Source of the DNA: Blepharisma japonicum
Lineage: Eukaryota; Ciliophora; Heterotrichea; Heterotrichida; Blepharismidae
Reading direction: 5' to 3'
NCBI GenBank assembly: GCA_949751835.1
Contig: CATKHK010000160.1
Location: forward strand, 1 to 39,236
Length of the DNA stretch: 39,236 bases
The translations under genes and the position numbers were made by a program. Positions 34,171-39,236 of this stretch are shown one piece after another; positions within the stretch are counted from its first letter, which is position 1, and each line of letters starts with the position of its first letter. The notes beneath the pieces are model-generated. The model saw nothing but the letters and a program-made list of their open reading frames with translations, had not been told where the DNA came from and searched no databases.

Positions 34171-34904
34171 GCTTAGTCATTTTTTAAATTTATGCTATTT
34201 AATCATCCATTTTAAGCACTTACAAAAAACGGTAAATTTTTTTCTCTTTTGAAAGTTTCAAAGTTAGAAAGCTCCAAGTTTACTATCAAGAATGAGCATT
34301 AGGACTAAAACGTCAATAGATAAGCCTATTTCGTGAAGAAGTGCTAAGAAATATGCTTATATTAAGGATTTTTAATCTCTTTAAAGCTAAGAGAAGTATA
34401 TATAAGTTTTTGATCTCATTAAAGCCAAGTGAAGTAGAGATTGTTATCCATAGACGAGAGCACTCAAGGAGCATAATAAATATTTAAACGCAATTTTTTA
34501 ACTGCAAGTCTTGAGATTAATGCCTCCTCATGGAAAGATAAGGCTGGATGTGTAAAAGTTAACTTCAGCAATTCATTATTTTTTAGTAAAATCAAATTTA
34601 TTTGGAAAGAGAATCCTAAACTTAATAATACTTAACGGTTATTGCCCATTTCTCCTCTTCTGTTAGTCACATTTTCATCTGTTGCCTAGGGGCAAAAAAT
34701 GGTCTATACCTCTGCACTACTATGATCCGCTTCTCCTAGAAGGCTCATGGTGAGTTTTTTCAATAGTTGGTCTTTTTACTATGTTCTTGAAATGCACAGC
34801 TGTAAACTCAGAATGATTTTACGAAATAAAGAGAGAATAATTTTTGTTGAGCTGAAAAAATGAAGCAACTCAAGTAATTATTTCCAGCAGATTTTCTCTC
34901 TGAA
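34171..34904. other. AT-rich intergenic, nothing recognised
   Basis: There is a short direct duplication near 34365-34440: two similar copies of a phrase containing 'taaagc.aag.gaagta' about 56 bp apart. Otherwise nothing was seen. Confidence 0.35.
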
Positions 34905-35180
34905 TTAGGAATTTACGTCGAAAAGATCAGAATAAGCAGATGACTTCTCCTGATCCATCTTCGGCATCATCCCAAGGCTTGCTGCCCTGTAAGACTCTGT
35001 GTGGTCCCACCGTCTTTCTACTTCAACTTTACGAGTTATGCTTTCAACAATTCCTTCCGCATAATCTATAAATTCACTTCATTACTCCAGCCCATACTAC
35101 ATCCACGCATTTAGAGCCCAAAGTGTGCAATTATTTCACTTTCAAACATCTCACGAGTTTGGTTTCAAGGCTATTATTTG
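34905..35180 (-). pseudogene. Unrecognised coding remnant
   Basis: The minus strand carries EFIDYAEGIVESITRKVEVE, then RRWDHTESYRAASLGMMPKM and KSSAYSDLF, ending in TAA 34905-34907. It is preceded in other frames by SKCVDVVWAGVMK and MFESEIIAHFGL. The composition is that of a soluble, charged protein, broken by at least one frame change. I do not recognise it. Confidence 0.45.
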
Positions 35181-35189
35181 CTGCTCCCC

Positions 35190-35883
35190 CATACCTTAAT
35201 AAGGAATTATTAAGTGTTACTGGATAATAAAATTAAAGCCTCTATAACTAAGAGAGACGAAATTCTTAGTCTAAAAATTCAGCTGATAAGGGCTTCAATT
35301 GTTTGAGTGCTAGAAATGATAGAAAAATATTAAATCTTGATTGAGTGCTCGAGATCAAGCTTGCTGGAATGCTTCTTAATAAAGTTAAGATAGAAAATGT
35401 AGTTTGAAGCACCATCAAAGTAAAAAATGTATTGGTCTCATTTGCCTTTACAAAAGCAGATAAGCAATAGAGAGCCTTTTCATAATTCTCTTAAAAATGC
35501 TTCAAAAAGAACTGAGTCAGAGAATATATTGGTTTTCTTAGTGAAAGAGCAAAACTCACTTTGACTAGCTAGCCGAGATTGCCTGATTAGTATTTGTTGA
35601 GATCTAGGTAAGAAAATTGTGAATATAGCTGCAGATATTTTGATAATCTACCATGATGATTTTACTATCAATTAAGGAAATCCAGATTTTGGAGACCCTT
35701 TACAAAAAAACATTGTCACTTTAGGAGTTGAGCAATACAGATACAATGATTTAAGGCTTTTATAAACTTTGAGTTGAAATATAGCTGAATTTTTCACTTA
35801 ATTGAAAAAATTTTCAAGTCAAAAACTCACCGAAGTTCCACACAAAATATTAATTAAAAAAATTCGTTCGCTTCTTAAGAATT
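35190..35883 (+). other. Weakly coding-like segment with TAA/TAG
   Basis: One plus-strand frame gives protein-like pieces: ASITKRDEILSLKIQLIRAS, NASKRTESENILVFLVKEQN, LGKKIVNIAADILIIYHDDF, GNPDFGDPLQKNIVTLGVEQ and SSQKLTEVPHKILIKKIRSL. About eight TAA/TAG codons interrupt it. Since any frame is open when stops are ignored, this may be relic sequence or chance. Confidence 0.25.
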
Positions 35884-36480
35884 AATTATTTGTCAAAAAA
35901 ATTATTTTACAGCAATATAAATTACACGAATTTTGCATCCCATGGCATTATTAAAAAATCATGTATACAGGTAAGGCCATTTTCATATTCAAATAGAGAT
36001 CTTTATTTTCAATTAATAATCGATAAATTTTTTGAAATTTTCTATTTTGCTAGAAATAGAGCTAGCTACATGATTCTATGTGCAATTTATTACAAGCTAG
36101 TAAATTATTTTGCCCAACATATTTTAAAAAATTAAAAAATAGCTCATAGAGATAGCATAACTTTATGGAAATTTGAATGCACAATTTCAGGCAATTATCT
36201 ACTTCTTTCTCTATATCTATTCTATAAAAAATGCCATATGATGCTTTGAGTTTTTATAAATATATATTTATCATAAGTATGCATTCTGCTAAAGGAACCA
36301 AAAATCGTAAAAATGGAAAACTTTGGCTTAAAACATTATGACTAGTGTGATTTATTGTCTATTCTCTTTGATGAGCCTTGAGTGCATATTTAATTGCTTG
36401 GGATATTTAAGAAATCAGCCCATGACTTAAAAACATTGGCTATATGATGGCAGAAATTATTAATAGTCAAATTAAGAAAG
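35884..36480. other. AT-rich intergenic, nothing recognised
   Basis: An 81-codon open frame at 35890-36135 is AT-driven and has no recognisable feature. Nothing else was seen. Confidence 0.4.
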
Positions 36481-36969
36481 GATATTTACCTTATTAGACT
36501 TGATTGAATACCAAATCAAAGGTAAATGGAAGTTGACTTGCCAAAAGGTTAGTCACGATAGTGCATTGCTTTGCCCCTTTTTGGCATTCATTAAGCACCC
36601 ATCCAGTTGTTGGAATAGTTGTAGAAAAGTTTGAGCCTGTTTTAGCAGTAAAAGAGCCTTTAGTCAAGTTAGCTGTAAGAGCACTTGCAAAATTGATAGT
36701 TATATTTGGATAGCTAAAGCTAGTTTGATATCCAACGCCATTAATTTTATAGGTAGTTCCATTTTGAGCGAGAGCTGAAGCACATTTAAAGCACTGAGAG
36801 CTTGGTTGGCATAAGCTGCAGGAGTCGACACAAGCTAAATAAAATTTACGAATGCAAGATGTTGTGCCTGCTCCATCATCATAAAGAATGAAGCCTGCTG
36901 GACATAAAGTGCAAATTGATGTTGATGAGGGCGAGCAATCAATACAATTGGTGAGTGTATTAGAGCAGC

Positions 36970-36985
36970 CTAAAGTAAAAAATAC
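36970..36985 (-). other. 16-nt spliceosomal intron
   Basis: Minus strand 'gtattttttactttag'. It sits at the same position and has the same length as the intron at 32311-32326, joining NYHC to CSNTLTNC. Confidence 0.88.
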
Positions 36986-37440
36986 AGTGATAATTCTTAT
37001 ATGAGTATCCAGGCAAACATACTCTACAGTCGTTACCGTAATCACGGCCAGCCTCAGAACATGAGTCACAAATGCCTGTTGTGCATTGACACAAAGCCAC
37101 AGAACTTCAACATACGTTGCCAGCATAGCATATATCATCAGGGCAACCTAGGCAGGCCTGAGTTTCATAGCGAGTACTTCCTGGCACTTTGGTGTACAAT
37201 TTGTTATAGTCTGTCCCTTGAAAGAAAGCACTTCATAGGAGATGAACAGTAAGAATGGTTGCTGATATTGATTTCCCAAAAAACATATAGCCTGTAGGAA
37301 ACTGAAAAGGATCAGTTGAGTTATAAACTGAAGTTAGGGAAATTGGTGCTTGGCCAGAAATGAGAATATTTGATGTGACCACTGAAGGAGTTCCTGCCTG
37401 CACAAAATTAAAGACGATATAGATAAATTTATCTGTATAG

Positions 37441-37825
37441 TTGGCCAATCATAACCAAGACCAACCCCTCCCTCTGCTTCCATATGCGTAAATGCTAAAA
37501 TTATTATTGTAAAATTAAAGACGATAGAAAAACATTGCAAAGAGGTTGTAATTAGCCAAATATTGCTTTTCAAAATTATATATTACATTAAAAAAAACTT
37601 CAAATGCTATTTTTAGCGTTTTTATAATAAATACAAATTAAGATTTTCTTTCAGATAAAAAGTAGCAATTTTTTTACTGTAATTATATTTTTTGCTTCAA
37701 ATAGCAGTAATCTATTTGAACTATTTTAAAATTATTATTAATACTTTTTTACTTACAATAATAGTTTAATTTTTATACTCTATGGATGAAGCAATGGTGG
37801 ATCTGAGTCATGCTTGACCATATAG
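37441..37825. mobile_element. MITE- or IES-like element with imperfect inverted termini
   Basis: Inserted inside the Cys-rich paralog. The intact gene has 'ctgtatagcaattactc'; here 'tatag' stands on both sides (37436-37440 and 37821-37825), a 5-bp target duplication containing TA. The ends are imperfect inverted repeats: the left begins 'tggccaatcataaccaag' (from 37442) and the reverse complement of the right is 'tggtcaagcatgactcag'. I count 18 of 25 matches, and similarity continues to 'tgcttc' on both sides. The interior is about 80% AT and encodes nothing I can see, so it would be non-autonomous. TA-flanked elements of this kind are removed as internal eliminated sequences in ciliate germlines; whether this one is excised is unknown. 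Confidence 0.65.
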
Positions 37826-38185
37826 TAATTACTCAAAGGAACTGTAAAGGAGAAATTGTTATTCAAGTCAGTTGAGGTTGCATTTCCATCAGTATAGAAA
37901 GCCCCATTAAATTGGCCGTTGTTGGCTGATGAAATGATATAGTGAGGTCCGGAACTACTTCCAAATTGAAAGCTGTATCGCTGACAGTCGATACAAATTT
38001 TATCCAATAGCCCACTGCGAATTCTGAGTAACCATTTATGTTGCTAGAATAGTCAACCTCGAAACCCCAGTCCCCACCAGCCTTATAAGTCATCTTGCAA
38101 GTCATGCTTGATATATCTGTTGAAGGTTTCGTCTTTAAATCGTTACTCCATCTCCCCCCGCTCTTGAAGCTATCGATACCTCTTA

Positions 38186-38456
38186 ACTAATAAATGGGCA
38201 ACCATTTTCAAAAATTCTGGTATCTAAGGCACGTTTGTGGTATTGTCATATCACACAATTGGGCTGTAGAAAATAAATATACAAATTGCCCGAGGATGGC
38301 GCTATCTTTGCCATCCTCGGGCAATTTTTATAATTGAGCTCTGCTAATGTCATATATTCCTTGAATTTTCTCATCTCATCTTAAGCTGTAAATCCCTATC
38401 GTTGGAACACTTCTTTGATTTCCTCCTGGCTCAATTGATATAGTCCCAGCGCATAT
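38186..38456 (-). pseudogene. Inverted fragment of receptor 1
   Basis: The minus strand matches receptor 1 at about 12313-12537 with only a few substitutions, covering the end of the second flytrap and the linker (GTISIEPGGNQRSVPTIGIY, then IVW-YDNTTNVP, ENGCPF). Differences are a 21-nt in-frame deletion between short 'agga' repeats, a 1-nt loss near 38226 and a 51-bp palindromic insertion at 38280-38330. The high identity shows a recent copy. It abuts the truncated Cys-rich pseudogene. Confidence 0.9.
38280..38330. mobile_element. 51-bp GC-rich palindromic insertion at a TA
   Basis: Perfect 18-bp arms, 'aaattgcccgaggatggc' (38283-38300) and its reverse complement (38310-38327), enclose a 9-nt loop (38301-38309). 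With the TA on each side the inverted repeat reaches 23 bp with one mismatch. Comparison with receptor 1 gives the empty site: one TA there, TA on both sides here (38278-38279 and 38331-38332). So 51 bp plus a TA duplication were added. The core is far richer in GC than its surroundings. It has no coding capacity. Confidence 0.85.
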
Positions 38457-38624
38457 TTTTAGTACAACCCAGTGTCGACTTTCTCTCCTTCACAAAAATA
38501 GTGTTAAAGATTATAAAAATATATCCTAAAAATATCAAAACTATTTAAATATTGACTTTCTACGAATAAAAAACATACAAACATAATAACTTAAGTAACA
38601 CAGTTTATAATAAATATAAAGACT
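38457..38624. other. Junction sequence, unassigned
   Basis: A short AT-rich stretch between the inverted receptor 1 fragment and the receptor 3 relic. No homology to other parts of the window was seen. Confidence 0.4.
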
Positions 38625-39236
38625 AATTGATGAAATCACAAATAAAACAATCCCATCCTAAATTGAAGTTTCACCAGCTAGTTTTTTAATACTTAAAGAA
38701 GAAATCTTAATTATATCAAATATTGGCATCACAAACAATTTAAACTTTCAGCAATCAAATTTAGGTTTTTTAACTAAGGAAATTTTTATTTTTCACCTTT
38801 TAGTTACTGATAGCTTACCATTTCATAGCAAGTAAACTTATTCTCTTTCAAATTCGAAAAAATTCAAAAGCAACTTGCAGCTACTTTGATTGGACAGATG
38901 AGATTTCAATCAGTAGAAAAGAAACTCATTCAGATACTCATCTTATGGTAAATAACTCAAAAAATAGAATTTTTTCTGTCGACTTAGGAATTTAGATTCA
39001 AGAATCTGTGAGATCTCATGAAATTCGCTCATCATATCAAAAAATTTTTATATAGAGTTTTTGTATAAAAAAATCCAAAAATATAAGCATCTAATGGGTT
39101 AGTAATATCCATCCTTCACTTAAATCAGTCTACCATGCTCACTTACACAGGCACAATTCCCATTAATCTTAAAAGCCATGGGCTGATTAAATATTGCAAT
39201 TTTATATCAAAATGGAGTGTGGTATTTCATCAAATT
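38625..39236 (+). pseudogene. Relic of receptor 3, runs off the window
   Basis: This aligns with receptor 3 from LIDEITN (24097 onward) through the signature 'attggacagatg' (YFNWTD) and 'gaatttatattcaagaat', then jumps across an internal deletion of about 0.8 kb to the segment around 25320-25450 ('ttaaaagccatgggctga', AMGW). Many stops, including TCA to TAA (Ser to stop) and TGA to TAA (Trp to stop), and frame changes show decay. The 3' end is outside the window. Confidence 0.85.

Larger units (their letters stand above)
36494..38185 (-). pseudogene. Broken paralog of the secreted Cys-rich protein
   Basis: Co-linear with the gene at 31835-33239. On the minus strand it runs IDSFKSGG, SSMTCKMTYKAGGDWGFEVD, a -1 frame break in a T run (37969-37972), FGSSSGPHYIISSANNGQFN, FSFTVPLSNYY, a 385-bp insertion (37441-37825), TDKFIYIVFNF, FQFPTGYMFFGKS, HLLW-SAFFQGTDYNKLY (TGA Trp), a Cys-rich region with AGNVCW-SSVALCQCTTGIC, the 16-nt intron, then exon 2 of 476 nt, the same length as in the intact gene, ending LVFNQV and TAA. 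The signal peptide is gone: at about 38186 homology stops and an inverted piece of receptor 1 begins. Three independent lesions make it a pseudogene if the insertion is not removed from the working genome. Confidence 0.85.

Noticed and set aside
35890-36135. 81-codon plus-strand frame as a gene
   Set aside because: Phe/Tyr/Ile/Lys-rich as expected from base composition; nothing recognisable.
37334-37573. 79-codon minus-strand frame spanning the left edge of the 385-bp insertion
   Set aside because: It joins element and host sequence in a frame that does not match the paralog; the paralog frame is different and continuous on both sides of the insertion.
1-39236. Full Condylostoma-type code (all three stops sense) for the whole window
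   Set aside because: The intact genes contain many CAA/CAG Gln codons and no internal TAA/TAG, and each ends at TAA or TAG; only remnants contain them.
1-39236. tRNA, rRNA, CRISPR or bacterial operon features
   Set aside because: None could be recognised by eye; the gene content and introns are those of a ciliate nucleus.

Overview
The window looks like nuclear DNA of a heterotrich ciliate close to Blepharisma. Two kinds of evidence support this. TGA is read as Trp: two tandem kinase paralogs have TGG and TGA at the same Trp position (4804-5988 and 7136-8350), and two 1154-codon receptor genes stay open only if about half of their Trp codons are TGA. Introns are tiny: two paralogous genes on the minus strand each carry a 16-nt GT...AG intron at the same place. 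UGA=Trp with 15-16 nt introns is what is known for Blepharisma; this assignment is inference from sequence features, not from a database match. All apparently functional genes end in TAA or TAG.

Layout. 0.6-3.9 kb: a B-box-like/TPR gene with one frame break, a degenerate tandem repeat, a kelch remnant, and a minus-strand coiled-coil remnant. 4.8-8.4 kb: two tandem PH-like plus CAMK-type protein kinases. 8.6-10.1 kb: three unrecognised coding remnants. 10.3-19.0 kb: two intact tandem receptor genes, each with a signal peptide, two tandem periplasmic-binding-like (Venus flytrap) domains and about nine membrane segments, with a deleted relic of the same family between them. 19-23.5 kb: a decayed minus-strand B-box/kelch gene and other relics. 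23.9-27.4 kb: a third, more divergent receptor with three -1 frame breaks, each in a homopolymer run. 27.6-31.1 kb (minus strand): an unrecognised gene remnant, a relic of the secreted Cys-rich family, and a decayed LRR/coiled-coil gene. 31.8-33.2 kb (minus): an intact secreted Cys-rich protein with one 16-nt intron. 33.2-36.5 kb: mostly AT-rich sequence with faint remnants. 36.5-38.2 kb (minus): a broken paralog of the secreted protein, interrupted by a 385-bp element with inverted termini. 38.2-39.2 kb: an inverted, recent-looking fragment of receptor 1 carrying a 51-bp GC-rich palindrome inserted at a TA, then a relic of receptor 3 that runs off the end.

Functionally the intact genes suggest sensing and signalling: large surface receptors with paired ligand-binding domains, CAMK-type kinases with membrane-targeting-like domains, and a secreted Cys-rich adhesion-like protein. 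High pseudogene content, birth-and-death duplication of these families and two TA-targeted palindromic or MITE-like insertions mark a dynamic region. It could be germline or subtelomeric rather than the compact somatic genome. The most unusual items are the tandem-flytrap receptor cluster, the two insertion elements, and the TAA/TAG codons that fall at Gln-like positions in the remnants.
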